This document shows, piece after piece, positions 43,510 through 53,940 of a stretch of DNA of 64,000 nucleotides (its first letter is position 1; every line of letters begins with the position of its first letter). The notes under the pieces are model-generated. The model saw only the letters and a program-made list of their open reading frames with translations, was not told the DNA's origin and made no database searches. The DNA lies in the NCBI RefSeq assembly GCF_014641615.1, contig NZ_BMIB01000001.1, positions 620,769 to 684,768 of the forward strand, in the 5' to 3' direction. The position numbers were made by a program, and so were the translations under genes. Source of the DNA: Filimonas zeae (GTDB lineage Bacteria > Bacteroidota > Bacteroidia > Chitinophagales > Chitinophagaceae).

Positions 43510-46260
43510 ATGAAGGGCATGGTTTTACAAAGAATAATAGTGGCGGGTATACTATGTGGCGGTATGATAGTGCAGCTTACGGCAACAGCGCAATCGCCCT
43601 GGATACGGCTGGGCCAACGGCCCTCTACACTGGGGTTAGACCAGGGTACACTGGATTTGCAAACGCAGGCTTTTCGTTTAAAGCTGGTGAAGGCATCGCA
43701 AACGGTAGCGGCTTTATCGCCCGTTACCCTGCCGGGGTTTGACTTTACACCGGGCGATAGCATAAAGGTACGCAGCAGTAATGGCATGTACCAGCTGGGG
43801 GATATTACCCTGCGCTTACGTGCTGCGGGCGATACCGGCTGGAAAAGCTATTCCACAGCGGCCGGCCGCAAACCGGTAACGGCCCTTACTGCCGGAGCAG
43901 GTGTACTGGCGGCAGCTGATTTAGCTGCCTCGTTACCCGCAGGCATACCTTTACAGGTAAAGCGTTACTGGGAAGTGGTGAACAACCGGCTGACGCTGCG
44001 CTTTGAACTGAGCAATACCACCGGCCAGCCGGTGGAGATAGGCGCCCTGGGTATACCTATGATATTTAATAACCTGCTGGCTGGTAAAACACTGGAGCAG
44101 ACGCATGCGGATAACGTATTCTTTGACCCTTATACCGGTGCCGATGCCGGATACCTGCAGGTGGCGCGCCTGAGTGGCGAAAAACCGGTAATGCTGGTAG
44201 TGCCTTTGGGTAAAACCCCTTTTGAGGCATACAACCCACTGCTGGATGACCCTACCCCCAGAGGAATAGGTTTTGAGGGCTTTCATGAATGGATGGTGCA
44301 CAGCAAAGCCTATGCAGAGAAAGAGTGGAAACAGGCACAGCCCTGGAATGAACCCACCTCTGCCGTACTGAAGCCGGGTGAAAAAAGAAACTACGGCGTA
44401 CAGTTTATAGTAACGGATGATTTGCGGAAGATTGAAAAAACACTGGCAGAGAACGGCAGGCCGGTAGCGGTAGGTATACCAGGTTATGTAGTGCCGCAGG
44501 ATGTGGATGCTTCGCTGTTTTTACAATATGGTAAAAAAGTAAAAGAGGTAGCTGTAAACCCTGCCGGTGCGTTAAAGATTACTGCGCGGCCTGCCCTTAG
44601 CAACGGCTGGCAGGCGTACAGCGTACAGGGTAAAACCAACGGGCGGGTACGTTTAACGATTACCTATACAGATGGTACGGTGCAAACCATTCAATACAAG
44701 GTAAGTAAGCCGGAGAAAGCGGTGATTGCTGACTATGGCCGCTTTTTAACACAGGACCAGTGGTATGTAAATAATAACGATCTTTTTCACAGAAGCCCCT
44801 CTGTTATCAGTTACGACTACGAAAAGAAACAACAGGTAACGCAGGACAGCCGTGCATGGATTGCCGGCCTGAGTGATGAAGGTGGTGCAGGCGGCTGGCT
44901 GGGTGCAGCTATGAAACAACTGGTACTGCCCGATCAGAAGCAGGTGCAACAGCTGGAGCAGTTTGTAGACCAGACGCTTTGGGGCAGGCTACAGGTATCG
45001 GAAGGGCCGGAGAAATATGGGGTGCGTAAGAGCCTGTATTACTACGAGCCGGATTCTATGCCTGCAGGTACATACAGCAAGGAGATTAACTATAAAACAT
45101 GGAGTGCCTGGCCTAAAAAAGAAGCAATGTCGCTGGGGCGCTCGTATAACTACCCGCACGTAACGGCTGCTTACTGGGTGCTGTACCGGCTGGCGCGTTA
45201 TAATAAAGGGCTGGTTACTAACCATGACTGGCAATGGTATTTACAGCAGGCACATCGTACGGCTATGGCTATGGTGCAGCATGCACCTTATTATGCTGAG
45301 TTTGGGCAGATGGAAGGTTCGGTATTTTGTCTGGTACTGAAAGACCTGAAAGCAGAAGGGTTGCAAACAGATGCCAATGAACTGGAGGGGGTGATGAAGA
45401 AACGTGCCTTGCACTGGAAATCGCTCAAATATCCGTTTGGCAGTGAAATGCCCTGGGATTCTACGGGGCAGGAAGAAGTATATATATGGTCGTTGTTCTT
45501 TGGCTTTGAAGAAAAAGCCGATGTTACGCTGAAAGCCATACTGGCCTATATGCCTGCCATACCGAGTTGGGCTTACAATGGTAATGCCCGCCGTTACTGG
45601 GACTTTCTATATGGCGGCAAGTTATCGCGCATAGAAAGAATGATTCACCATTACGGTTCGGAGTTAAACGCTATACCGGTGTTAACAGAATACCGCAGAA
45701 AGCCGGATGATTTTTATCTGTTGCGGGTAGGCTATGGTGGTTTGCAGGGTGGTATTTCTACTATTACCGAAGATGGCTTTGCGCCCTGCGCCTTCCATTC
45801 CTTCCCGGCTACTCTGGAGAATGATGGGCTTTCCGGCGACTATGGTTCGGGCTTTTACGGGTATGCAGTAAATACCGGTTCTTATCTGGTAAAACATAGC
45901 ACGTTTGGCTGGCTGGGCTTTGGTGGTAATGTGCAGGTGAAAGGCAGCACGGTTACGTTGCGGCCTACTACTGCTGCGGCCAATGCGGTGTATGTAGCAC
46001 CGGTGGGTGTTTGGGTAACGCTGGCTGCTGGCAGGCTGCAATCTGTACAATACAATACTGTTACCAAAGCCATAACTGTTACACTGCCGGCAGCGGATGC
46101 GCACGTTGCCAACGCTTATGTAAAAGCGGAGCAGGAGGCAGTAGCTTACAAAGGAAAAGAATATGTGCCTTCTGCAACATTAGCTAAGCAGGGCGGTTAC
46201 TATGTGGTGCCGCTGGGTACACAAAGCAAAAACATTACGCTGCAATTAAGCAGCCGTTAA
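43510..46260 (+). CDS. Secreted DUF5695-type protein (likely carbohydrate-active)
   Basis: 916 residues from the ATG at 43510, opening a signal peptide (MKGMVLQRIIVAGILCGGM... cut near ATAQS). N-terminal beta-rich part to ~380, then a long alpha-helical part around 400-750 with WYVNNNDLFHRSPSVISYDYE, YNYPHVTAAYWVLYRLARY, EMPWDSTGQEEVYIWSLFFG, a layout like (alpha/alpha)6 glycoside hydrolases or lyases, then a C-terminal beta domain. I match it to DUF5695, for which no activity is established. Likely polysaccharide work, given the neighbouring mannan locus, but it is separated from it by two opposite-strand genes. Confidence 0.75.
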   Translation: MKGMVLQRIIVAGILCGGMIVQLTATAQSPWIRLGQRPSTLGLDQGTLDLQTQAFRLKLVKASQTVAALSPVTLPGFDFTPGDSIKVRSSNGMYQLGDITLRLRAAGDTGWKSYSTAAGRKPVTALTAGAGVLAAADLAASLPAGIPLQVKRYWEVVNNRLTLRFELSNTTGQPVEIGALGIPMIFNNLLAGKTLEQTHADNVFFDPYTGADAGYLQVARLSGEKPVMLVVPLGKTPFEAYNPLLDDPTPRGIGFEGFHEWMVHSKAYAEKEWKQAQPWNEPTSAVLKPGEKRNYGVQFIVTDDLRKIEKTLAENGRPVAVGIPGYVVPQDVDASLFLQYGKKVKEVAVNPAGALKITARPALSNGWQAYSVQGKTNGRVRLTITYTDGTVQTIQYKVSKPEKAVIADYGRFLTQDQWYVNNNDLFHRSPSVISYDYEKKQQVTQDSRAWIAGLSDEGGAGGWLGAAMKQLVLPDQKQVQQLEQFVDQTLWGRLQVSEGPEKYGVRKSLYYYEPDSMPAGTYSKEINYKTWSAWPKKEAMSLGRSYNYPHVTAAYWVLYRLARYNKGLVTNHDWQWYLQQAHRTAMAMVQHAPYYAEFGQMEGSVFCLVLKDLKAEGLQTDANELEGVMKKRALHWKSLKYPFGSEMPWDSTGQEEVYIWSLFFGFEEKADVTLKAILAYMPAIPSWAYNGNARRYWDFLYGGKLSRIERMIHHYGSELNAIPVLTEYRRKPDDFYLLRVGYGGLQGGISTITEDGFAPCAFHSFPATLENDGLSGDYGSGFYGYAVNTGSYLVKHSTFGWLGFGGNVQVKGSTVTLRPTTAAANAVYVAPVGVWVTLAAGRLQSVQYNTVTKAITVTLPAADAHVANAYVKAEQEAVAYKGKEYVPSATLAKQGGYYVVPLGTQSKNITLQLSSR

Positions 46261-46297
46261 TACAACGTGTCATCTATGTTCACGCTTATTTATTGGG

Positions 46298-46321
46298 AAA
46301 CCTGTATGTCTATACAGGTTT
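46298..46321. terminator. Hairpin terminator between convergent genes
   Basis: AAACCTGTAT and ATACAGGTTT pair fully with a four-base loop, followed on the plus side by TCATTTTTTA. It ends the DUF5695 transcript. Confidence 0.82.
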
Positions 46322-47853
46322 CATTTTTTATGTTTTAAGTGTTTGCTTAACAGGGGAGATAGTGCCAGTAATACTGCACCTGCTATTAATCCGGTATAGA
46401 ACAGAAAGCGGAATAACGCTGCATAAGCGGCAGCAGAACTGCCTGCGTCTTTTACTACACCCGCAGTAGTTTCCACACTGGCAATAGTAGCCAGCAACCC
46501 GGCAATATACTCACTGCCTGCAGTAGCCAGAAACCATACCCCCATCATAAAACCTACCAGCCTTGGTACCGATAAGCGGCTTACGGCAGCAAGACCTACC
46601 GGGGAGATAGATAACTCGCCACAGGTATGCAACAGATAAGCCAATACCAGCCACCAGGGGCTAACTTTACCATCTGCACCGGCAAGCTGAATACCCCATA
46701 CCAATACACCAAAACCTGCGGCTGCCCATATAATGCCGGTAGCAAATTTTACGGCGGCATTGGGTTCGCGGTTTCTTTTACTCAGCTGCATCCATACCAT
46801 AGCAAATACGGGCGCCAGCAGTACGATGAAAAAGCCACTGAGCGATAAAAACTGCGAAGCTTTAATGGTACCGAAAGGCGTTTGCCGGTTTACTACCCTA
46901 TCAGCAAACAGATTCATAGAACTGTAGGATTGCTCAAACAAAGCCCAGAATATAACGGAGAACAAGGTAAGCGTAAGTAATGCCAGCATGCGGCCCCGCT
47001 CTTCACCACTGCAACGGGTAAGAATAAAGCCGAGCAAAAACAATACTACTGCAATGGCGGTAATGCCCAGAATGCCGCCTACCAGTGCATGACGTTGTAC
47101 CAGCTGCCAGCATACGAACACGCCCAGGCTGGAGCAGAGGTATACCATCCATTCTTTATTAATGCCTATGGCAGTTTTCTCTTTCAGTAGTGCAGGGTGT
47201 GGTGGTTCGGCCTGCTGTTCCAGAAAGCGCTGGCCTTTAATAAAGGTAAACAGGCCCAGTATCATGCCTATGCCCGCTACACCAAAGCCATATCGCCAGC
47301 CAAAGGTTTCGCCCAGCCAGCCGCAGAGCAGGGTGGCTGAGAATGAGCCGAGGTTAATGCCCATATAGAAGATGGTAAAACCTGCATCGCGGCGGGGATC
47401 TCCCTGTTCGTATAACCGGCCGGTAATGGCGGAGATATTGGGTTTAAGAAAACCTACGCCCATTATAATCAGGCCCATGGAAAAGTAAAAGAACTGTATG
47501 GCCCGGGTATCCTGCACCAGCTGGCCGCTGTTGTTGTAGTAGGCCTGTGTGCCTTCAAAGGCCATGCCCAGGTGACCCAGCAACAGTAGCACAGCGCCAA
47601 AGATTACGGCTTTACGGTAGCCCAGGTATTTATCGGCCAGCAGACCACCCAGCAGGGGCAGTGCATATACCAGGGTGGCGTAGTTGCCTACAATATGGTT
47701 GCCTGCGGTATCGGAAAAGAAATGGTATTTGGTAAGGTAAAATATCAGCAGTGCCTTCATGCCGTAGAAGGAGAAGCGCTCCCACATTTCGGTAAGAAAA
47801 AGAATAAACAATCCGCGGGGATGCCCGGCTAACTGGTTGGTTCTGTTGGTCAT
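46321..47853 (-). CDS. POT-family proton-coupled oligopeptide transporter
   Basis: 510 residues, about 14 membrane helices. The first helix has LTEMWERFSFYGMKALLIFYL, a PTR2/POT signature with the ExxERF-like motif for proton coupling. FIKGQRFLEQQ, AGDPRRDAGFTIFYMGINLGSF and AVSRLSVPRLVGFMMGVWFLAT match the later POT blocks. It should import di- and tripeptides. It lies 12 bp after a gene for a secreted zincin-like protein on the same strand, suggesting peptide digestion coupled to uptake. Confidence 0.93.
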   Translation of the reverse strand: MTNRTNQLAGHPRGLFILFLTEMWERFSFYGMKALLIFYLTKYHFFSDTAGNHIVGNYATLVYALPLLGGLLADKYLGYRKAVIFGAVLLLLGHLGMAFEGTQAYYNNSGQLVQDTRAIQFFYFSMGLIIMGVGFLKPNISAITGRLYEQGDPRRDAGFTIFYMGINLGSFSATLLCGWLGETFGWRYGFGVAGIGMILGLFTFIKGQRFLEQQAEPPHPALLKEKTAIGINKEWMVYLCSSLGVFVCWQLVQRHALVGGILGITAIAVVLFLLGFILTRCSGEERGRMLALLTLTLFSVIFWALFEQSYSSMNLFADRVVNRQTPFGTIKASQFLSLSGFFIVLLAPVFAMVWMQLSKRNREPNAAVKFATGIIWAAAGFGVLVWGIQLAGADGKVSPWWLVLAYLLHTCGELSISPVGLAAVSRLSVPRLVGFMMGVWFLATAGSEYIAGLLATIASVETTAGVVKDAGSSAAAYAALFRFLFYTGLIAGAVLLALSPLLSKHLKHKK

Positions 47854-47865
47854 GGTGCTGTGGTG

Positions 47866-48762
47866 TTATGGGCGGTTTTTAACGGGGGAATTGAGGTTCT
47901 GACCATGGTATACATCGGCAGGGATATGATGGCCGGGGTATACTTTTTCCAGTATAGCATACAACAGCGGGTCGTAGCTTTTCAGATCATCAGGTGTTTG
48001 TATGCGGGTATTGTTATCGTAAAACTCATAGTTGCTCCAGAACCACCACTGGCTGCCTTCGGCCCAGTATTCATCAATAGTGTTTATGGCATACTGGTTT
48101 TTATACAGTCCCTTTTCTTTGGCGTTGGCATAGGCGATGCGTATGGCATTGCGGAAGCTGGTATCAAAACTCATCAGCGCGCCCATGATGTTATGGCTGA
48201 ATTCGTGCACCGTAATGTTTTCACCAAAATAACGGGTACCGGGTATGCCCAGCAGGTTTTCTTCGGCGCAGGAGGTTTGTATACCGCCCATGCCTCTGGC
48301 GCGCTGGTTCCAGTACTGGCGGTCTGTCATAGAAGCTATACCGCCGGGTTTATCGTAATTGTCGCGTTCAGAAGGGGTGAGGCGGCGATCGTCTTTAGTG
48401 GGCTTCTTCCAGTCGCGGCACTCGGGTAAATCTGTCTGCATTTCATCTTTACCAATTACCGATAAACGTGCTTTGCGGGCTAACAGCACTCTGCGTACAT
48501 CGGGCCGCTGCTGCAGCATGTAATTGATAATATCCCGGCCAATAAGCAGGGCGGCATCTGATACATTGCGGGAGGCTACTACGGGTATACCCCAGGCATC
48601 GGTATATTTTGCATAAAAGGTATCCAGCTTCAGGCTATCAGGCGGATTACTGATGAGCCAGCGCTCCAATGTGGTTACGGGCAGTGAGTGGTTGGTATTG
48701 TTTTGAGCATTGGCCTGTAGCAGTAATACGCATAAACAGGCGGTAAGGTAAAAACGGTTCAT
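47866..48762 (-). CDS. Secreted zincin-like putative metallopeptidase
   Basis: 298 residues from the ATG at 48762, opening a signal peptide (MNRFYLTACLCVLLLQANAQ); five codons upstream are also open. The only motif is HEFSH at 186-190 in ENITVHEFSHNI, a zinc HExxH, with Glu235 in EYWAEGSQWWF as a possible third ligand. It has conserved-looking Cys at 115 and 165. I do not recognise the family; it is probably a periplasmic or secreted peptidase. First gene of a two-gene operon with the POT transporter. Confidence 0.72.
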   Translation of the reverse strand: MNRFYLTACLCVLLLQANAQNNTNHSLPVTTLERWLISNPPDSLKLDTFYAKYTDAWGIPVVASRNVSDAALLIGRDIINYMLQQRPDVRRVLLARKARLSVIGKDEMQTDLPECRDWKKPTKDDRRLTPSERDNYDKPGGIASMTDRQYWNQRARGMGGIQTSCAEENLLGIPGTRYFGENITVHEFSHNIMGALMSFDTSFRNAIRIAYANAKEKGLYKNQYAINTIDEYWAEGSQWWFWSNYEFYDNNTRIQTPDDLKSYDPLLYAILEKVYPGHHIPADVYHGQNLNSPVKNRP

Positions 48763-49129
48763 AAATGTCATAAGCATAGTGGTGTTTGTAAATATAAGGG
48801 ATGCCCTGTGCCGGAATTAAGCAGGAATTAGCGGATGGTAGGCAGAAATTAACTGGGCAGCAGGCAGAAATGGCGGTTTTACCGGTAAAAATACGCAACT
48901 GCGCAGGCGGTGGAGCGCTGCAAAATGGTAAAAAGGTTTCTATTAAAAGCTAAAATAGTATTAGATGTTACGCTTTTGGATGTTTTTGTAAGGCTTACTG
49001 TGACTGCGTTACAGGCAACGGATTTGAAAAATGTATTTTAGGGTGTATAAAAAATACGGGGAATGGATAAAACTGTATCAATATCGCAAACACCTTCCCG
49101 TTATTTTTGGCTTATTAAAAATACGCCAT
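48763..49129. other. Divergent non-coding region upstream of the mannan locus
   Basis: About 370 bases between the zincin start and susC, which diverge. The AT-rich last 150 bases (TTTTGGATGTTTTTGTAAGG) should carry the promoter of the locus. No hybrid two-component or ECF-sigma/anti-sigma gene lies here, so the regulator is elsewhere. Confidence 0.5.
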
Positions 49130-52100
49130 ATGCTAAAAAGGATTATTCCAAAACTAATCTGCCTGCTTACCTATCTTCTATTCACTTTTACAGTATGGGC
49201 CCAGGACAAAACAATTACGGGAGTTGTATCTGATGAAAAGGGTACACCGCTTTCCGGCGCTACTGTAGCGGTGAAGGAAGGTAAAAGGTCAGTTTTGACC
49301 AACGATGCCGGAACTTTTACCTTAAAGCTTCCTGCGGGGGCTAAAACACTGGTAATAACCTATGTAGGCCTCGAAGCCAAAGAGGTGGAAGTAGGAACCA
49401 GTGTTGTAATCAATGTAACTTTAAAAGGCGTGGCCGGCAACCTGAATGATGTGGTGGTGATTGGTTATGGTTCGGCCAAACGTACTTCTGTTACTACTTC
49501 TATTTCTTCTATTTCAGAAAAAGATATTAAAAACCTGCCGGTGGCGGGTGTAGACCAGGCGCTGCAGGGCAAGGTGGCCGGGGTTACCGTTTCTAACAAC
49601 GGCGGACAGCCGGGTGGTGGTGTTTCGGTACGTATACGGGGTATTACCTCGGTAAACGGCACAGAGCCGTTGTATGTAGTGGATGGGGTGCCTATTCTTA
49701 CCAATACCACCAGCACTCCGCAGGATCAATTGGGTGGTAAAGCCGGCCAATCGCAGCAAAGCATTATGGCTACGCTTAACCCCAACGATATTGCTTCTAT
49801 TGACATTTTAAAAGATGCTTCTGCCCAGGCTATTTACGGATCGCTGGGTGCGAATGGGGTAATACTTATTACCACCAAAAAAGGCAAGAGCGGTGAAGGA
49901 AAAATTAGTTATGATGTGTATCATGGCTGGCAGGCGGTGCCTAAAAAGCTGGATGTATTAAACCTGCGCCAGTTTGCACAATATTATAATTCACTGATAC
50001 CGGAAGTAGCAGCAGCTTCTCCCGGCAGTATGTTGCCTGAAATTGAAGAATTAAAAAATCCTGCTGTACTGGGCGAAGGCACCAACTGGCAGAAGGCTTT
50101 GTTTCAGCAGGGGCATATTGATAACCATCAGTTATCCTTCTCCGGTGGACAGAACAAAACCACCTACTATTTCTCGCTTAACTACTTTGACCAGACCGGT
50201 ACTATTATCGGTTCTGACTTTAAAAGATATTCTTCCCGTTTTGCGATAGACCACCAGGTGAAGCCCTGGTTAAAGGCGGGTATTACCGGTAACCTTTCCC
50301 GCAGCAATCAGCGTATTACGCTGACTGACGGAACAGAAACGCCTACTACCATTGTGTTGTTTAACAGCCCTGCCACACCTATCCGTGATGCTTTTGGCCA
50401 GTTTATGACAACCAGCTCACTGGGTAACAGTTCTTTTGGCTATAGCAATGGTAACCCTATTGCTACTGCTTTACTGCGCGATGTGCGTTCTGTTCAGAAT
50501 AAGGCTTTTGGTAATATTTACGCTGAGATTAATTTTACACCTTACCTCTCGTTGCGTAATGAGGTAAACTATGATTTTCAGCTGACGCAGAACAGCGCGT
50601 TTCAACCCAAGATTACCAATGAAAATACAAACCAGACCATTCTGGCACCCAGCCGGCTGCGGGAAGACAAGAACAGCAGCTACTACTGGGCGCTCAGAAA
50701 CTATCTTACTTTTAATAAAAGCTTTGGTAAACACTATGTGAATGCGGTGGTAGGACACGAGGCACAGGCTTCTTATTACGACAATGCATGGGTAACCGCT
50801 ACTAATCTGAATCTGAATATTAAATCCATCAACGCCGGCACCATTGATCCTGCCGGTACCAATGGTAATAAAGGCGAGTGGGCTATGGAGTCTTACTTTG
50901 CCCGCGCCAGCTATTCTTATACCGATCGTTATTCTATCAGCGGATCTGTAAGAAGAGATGGCTCTTCCAGCTTTGGTCCTAACAATCGTATCGGTTATTT
51001 CTCTGCCGGTTCTGTAGCCTGGACCATTTCCAATGAGGCTTTTGCGAAGCAGTGGGATTTTGTAAGCTATCTGAAATTACGCGCTGGCATTGGTGCAGTA
51101 GGTAACCAGAACTCTCCGGTGCAGAATGCCTATAGCACAAACATCCGTTTATTCGCTATTTCACCATTTGGTGCGGGTGGTATACCTGCTAACGCCGGTA
51201 ACCCTAACCTGAGTTGGGAAAGTGTGGTAACCCAGAACCTGGGTGTAGATGCAAGCTTTATAAACAAGCGCATTGAATTATCTGTGGATGTGTATAATAA
51301 AAAGACCACTGATATGGTACTGTCTACCATACTTCCTGTATTTGCCGGTCTGGATCCTAACCCGCCTAATACCGCGTATAAGGAAATTGAACCCCCGGTA
51401 ACCAACGCAGGCGAAATGACCAACAGGGGTATTGACATCAGCCTTACTACTTATAATTTTCAGCAGAAAGACTTTAGCTGGAGAACCAACATCATCTTTA
51501 GTAAATACAAGAACAAGCTGGTGAAACTGAACTCTGAGCGTGCTTTGCTGAGAGGCGCTGAGCAGGATTATACCGGCAGTGCATCTGTTGTAAACGTTAC
51601 GCAGGCGGGTGGTGCGGTAGGCACTTTTTATGGTTATGTAACTGATGGATTATTCCGTAACATGAATGATTTGAACACTGGTACTGACTGGGGACTGGCA
51701 GTAGGCCCTACCGGAGTTTACCTGGGCGATATCCGTTACAAAGATATCAGCGGCCCTAAAGGTGTACCTGATGGAAAAATTGGTAGTGAAGATGTGATGG
51801 TGATTGGCGATCCTAACCCTAAGTTTACTTATGGTATTACCAACACCTTCCAGTATAAGGATTTTGATTTTTCGTTCTTTCTGCAAGGTGTACAGGGTAG
51901 CCAGATATTTAACTGGACACGTAAGTATACGGAGTCTATGGCAGATGCCTATGTAAACCAGTTGTCTACCGTATTAAACCGCTATTCTGCTGCCAATCCT
52001 AACTCGGATATGCCCAGATTTAATATGTGGAATAATAACAATACCCGTAATTCTGACCGGTATATAGAAGATGGTTCTTACCTGCGGATACAAAACATAT

Positions 52101-52318
52101 CACTGGGCTATAATCTACCTAAAAAATGGCTGAACGCCGCCAAAGTAAATACGGCGAGGTTGTATATTTCTGCACAGAACATTCATACGTTTACTAAATA
52201 CTCAGGTTACGATCCTGAAATAGGGTCCTTTAATAAAAACGTGCTTACGCAGAACGTAGATAACGGCCATTATCCAACGCCGAAAACTTTTACCATAGGT
52301 GCTAACATTCAGTTCTAA
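49130..52318 (+). CDS. SusC/RagA-type TonB-linked outer membrane transporter of the mannan locus
   Basis: 1062 residues from the ATG at 49130, which opens a signal peptide (MLKRIIPKLICLLTYLL... VWAQ); 33 upstream codons are open but look non-coding. After the signal is a CarboxypepD_reg-like domain (TITGVVSDEKGTPLSGATV, 27-105), the TonB-box-like stretch DVVVIGYGSAKRTSVTTSIS, the plug with VAGVDQALQGKVAGVTVSNNGGQPG and LYVVDGVP, then the barrel. No extra DUF3520/FecR-type sensor domain is seen. It imports oligosaccharides with the SusD partner that follows 17 bp later. Confidence 0.95.
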   Translation: MLKRIIPKLICLLTYLLFTFTVWAQDKTITGVVSDEKGTPLSGATVAVKEGKRSVLTNDAGTFTLKLPAGAKTLVITYVGLEAKEVEVGTSVVINVTLKGVAGNLNDVVVIGYGSAKRTSVTTSISSISEKDIKNLPVAGVDQALQGKVAGVTVSNNGGQPGGGVSVRIRGITSVNGTEPLYVVDGVPILTNTTSTPQDQLGGKAGQSQQSIMATLNPNDIASIDILKDASAQAIYGSLGANGVILITTKKGKSGEGKISYDVYHGWQAVPKKLDVLNLRQFAQYYNSLIPEVAAASPGSMLPEIEELKNPAVLGEGTNWQKALFQQGHIDNHQLSFSGGQNKTTYYFSLNYFDQTGTIIGSDFKRYSSRFAIDHQVKPWLKAGITGNLSRSNQRITLTDGTETPTTIVLFNSPATPIRDAFGQFMTTSSLGNSSFGYSNGNPIATALLRDVRSVQNKAFGNIYAEINFTPYLSLRNEVNYDFQLTQNSAFQPKITNENTNQTILAPSRLREDKNSSYYWALRNYLTFNKSFGKHYVNAVVGHEAQASYYDNAWVTATNLNLNIKSINAGTIDPAGTNGNKGEWAMESYFARASYSYTDRYSISGSVRRDGSSSFGPNNRIGYFSAGSVAWTISNEAFAKQWDFVSYLKLRAGIGAVGNQNSPVQNAYSTNIRLFAISPFGAGGIPANAGNPNLSWESVVTQNLGVDASFINKRIELSVDVYNKKTTDMVLSTILPVFAGLDPNPPNTAYKEIEPPVTNAGEMTNRGIDISLTTYNFQQKDFSWRTNIIFSKYKNKLVKLNSERALLRGAEQDYTGSASVVNVTQAGGAVGTFYGYVTDGLFRNMNDLNTGTDWGLAVGPTGVYLGDIRYKDISGPKGVPDGKIGSEDVMVIGDPNPKFTYGITNTFQYKDFDFSFFLQGVQGSQIFNWTRKYTESMADAYVNQLSTVLNRYSAANPNSDMPRFNMWNNNNTRNSDRYIEDGSYLRIQNISLGYNLPKKWLNAAKVNTARLYISAQNIHTFTKYSGYDPEIGSFNKNVLTQNVDNGHYPTPKTFTIGANIQF

Positions 52319-52335
52319 CGATTAATTACTATACA

Positions 52336-53916
52336 ATGAAACGTTCATATATATTGGGTTTTATAGCGGGTGCGGGCTTACTGGCATCCTGCAGCAAGAG
52401 CTTTCTGGACAGGCCTTCGCCCAATACGCCTACAGAAGATAACTACTACAATACTGCTGAGCAGATTTATGCCGGCACGGGCTATCTGTACAACTCGGTA
52501 TGGTACGACTACTGCGATAAAGCTTTTCATGCCATTGGTGAAACCCTGGCTGGTAACATGCTTACAGAAACAGGGCCCAACTATGGGGGGGGTAGCTTTA
52601 ACAGGTTTACGGTGTTGAGTACCGATCCACTGGTGGCCAGCGCCTGGCAATCGCTGTATAAGGTAGCGGGTAATTCTACGGTTTTGCTGGAAACCTTTAA
52701 GCAGAAAAGCCTTTCCGGTGAAGCTGCCAATGCTTTAAAAACAGGTATGGCAGAGTGCCGGTTTATGCGTGGCGCTGCTTACTTTTTTCTGGCGCGTGTA
52801 TATGGTGATGTACCTATTGTAGAAAACCCTGTAACACTGGCTGGTTCCGGCAATTATGACGTGCCCCGTTATATTCAGAAAGATGTATTGAAGTTTGCGC
52901 TGGAAGATTTTAAATATGCAGCAGAAAACCTGCCTGAAGCACCTTACCAGACTGGCCGTGTAAGTAAGTATTCGGCGCTGGGTATGATGGCTAAGGTGGC
53001 ATTATACCAGAAGGATTATGCCAATGCAAAAAAATATGCAGCGGAGGTAATTCAATCCGGCAAGTACGATCTGTATGCTAATTACGAAGAAATGTTCACC
53101 AGTTCTAAAGTGAACAACAATATTGAATCTCTTTTTTCGCTGCAATGGATAGCAGCTGGTGGTTATGGCTTTGCCAATGCAGTAAACTGCTACGCTGCGC
53201 CTTCTACCTTACTAAAGCCCGATTTTAATACCGGTTACTCTTCTGTTTACCCTACTATTGATATGCTGAATTCTTACGACGCTAAAGACAAGAGAAGACA
53301 GTGGTCTAATATGGAACATGGTTTTACCCGAGCTGACTGGAAAAATGCAAATTTTCCTAATGGATTTAAGTATGATACCAGCGGTACTAATTATGAAACG
53401 GCAACTACCATCCGCAACGGCTCACGTGCCAATTCGCTTAAATACATAGTAGGTACCGGCACCAACGGAGAGGCTTTAAGCGCCAACGGAAGCAGCAGTA
53501 TTGGTACTTACATATTGCGTTATGCGGATGTACTGTTGATTTTTGCAGAGGCTACACTGGGTGAAAGTGCTGCTACCTCTGATGCGGAAGCACTTACTGC
53601 CTTTAATAAAGTGCATAACCGCCAGGGTAACTTTAACAATGTGGCGGTAACCAGCATTACAAAAGATTTGCTGTTGAAAGAGCGCCGCGCGGAGTTTGCT
53701 TATGAGGGCGATTTCTGGTTTGATATTCAGCGCCAGGGATATGCAAAAGCCAAACAGATTATTGAAGCACAGGAGCGTGGTTCTTACACGGGAACGGGCA
53801 TTAACCATGTAGCGGCTACCTTAACTTCAGAAAGTCAGCTGTTTTTGCCTATTCCCCAATCAGAAACGGTATCTGATCCGCAACTGAGCCAACCTGCTGT
53901 ACCTTATTACAAATAA
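52336..53916 (+). CDS. SusD/RagB glycan-binding lipoprotein
   Basis: 526 residues with lipobox GLLASC (Cys19). The family pattern DRPSPNTPTEDNYYNTAEQI, AECRFMRGAAYFFLARVYGDVPIV (TPR-like helices) and ADVLLIFAEA, then LLLKERRAEFAYEGDFWFDIQR, is plain. It forms the lid over SusC and binds mannan oligosaccharides outside the cell. Confidence 0.96.
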   Translation: MKRSYILGFIAGAGLLASCSKSFLDRPSPNTPTEDNYYNTAEQIYAGTGYLYNSVWYDYCDKAFHAIGETLAGNMLTETGPNYGGGSFNRFTVLSTDPLVASAWQSLYKVAGNSTVLLETFKQKSLSGEAANALKTGMAECRFMRGAAYFFLARVYGDVPIVENPVTLAGSGNYDVPRYIQKDVLKFALEDFKYAAENLPEAPYQTGRVSKYSALGMMAKVALYQKDYANAKKYAAEVIQSGKYDLYANYEEMFTSSKVNNNIESLFSLQWIAAGGYGFANAVNCYAAPSTLLKPDFNTGYSSVYPTIDMLNSYDAKDKRRQWSNMEHGFTRADWKNANFPNGFKYDTSGTNYETATTIRNGSRANSLKYIVGTGTNGEALSANGSSSIGTYILRYADVLLIFAEATLGESAATSDAEALTAFNKVHNRQGNFNNVAVTSITKDLLLKERRAEFAYEGDFWFDIQRQGYAKAKQIIEAQERGSYTGTGINHVAATLTSESQLFLPIPQSETVSDPQLSQPAVPYYK

Positions 53917-53940
53917 CGAATTCTGTCAATTATAGATAGT

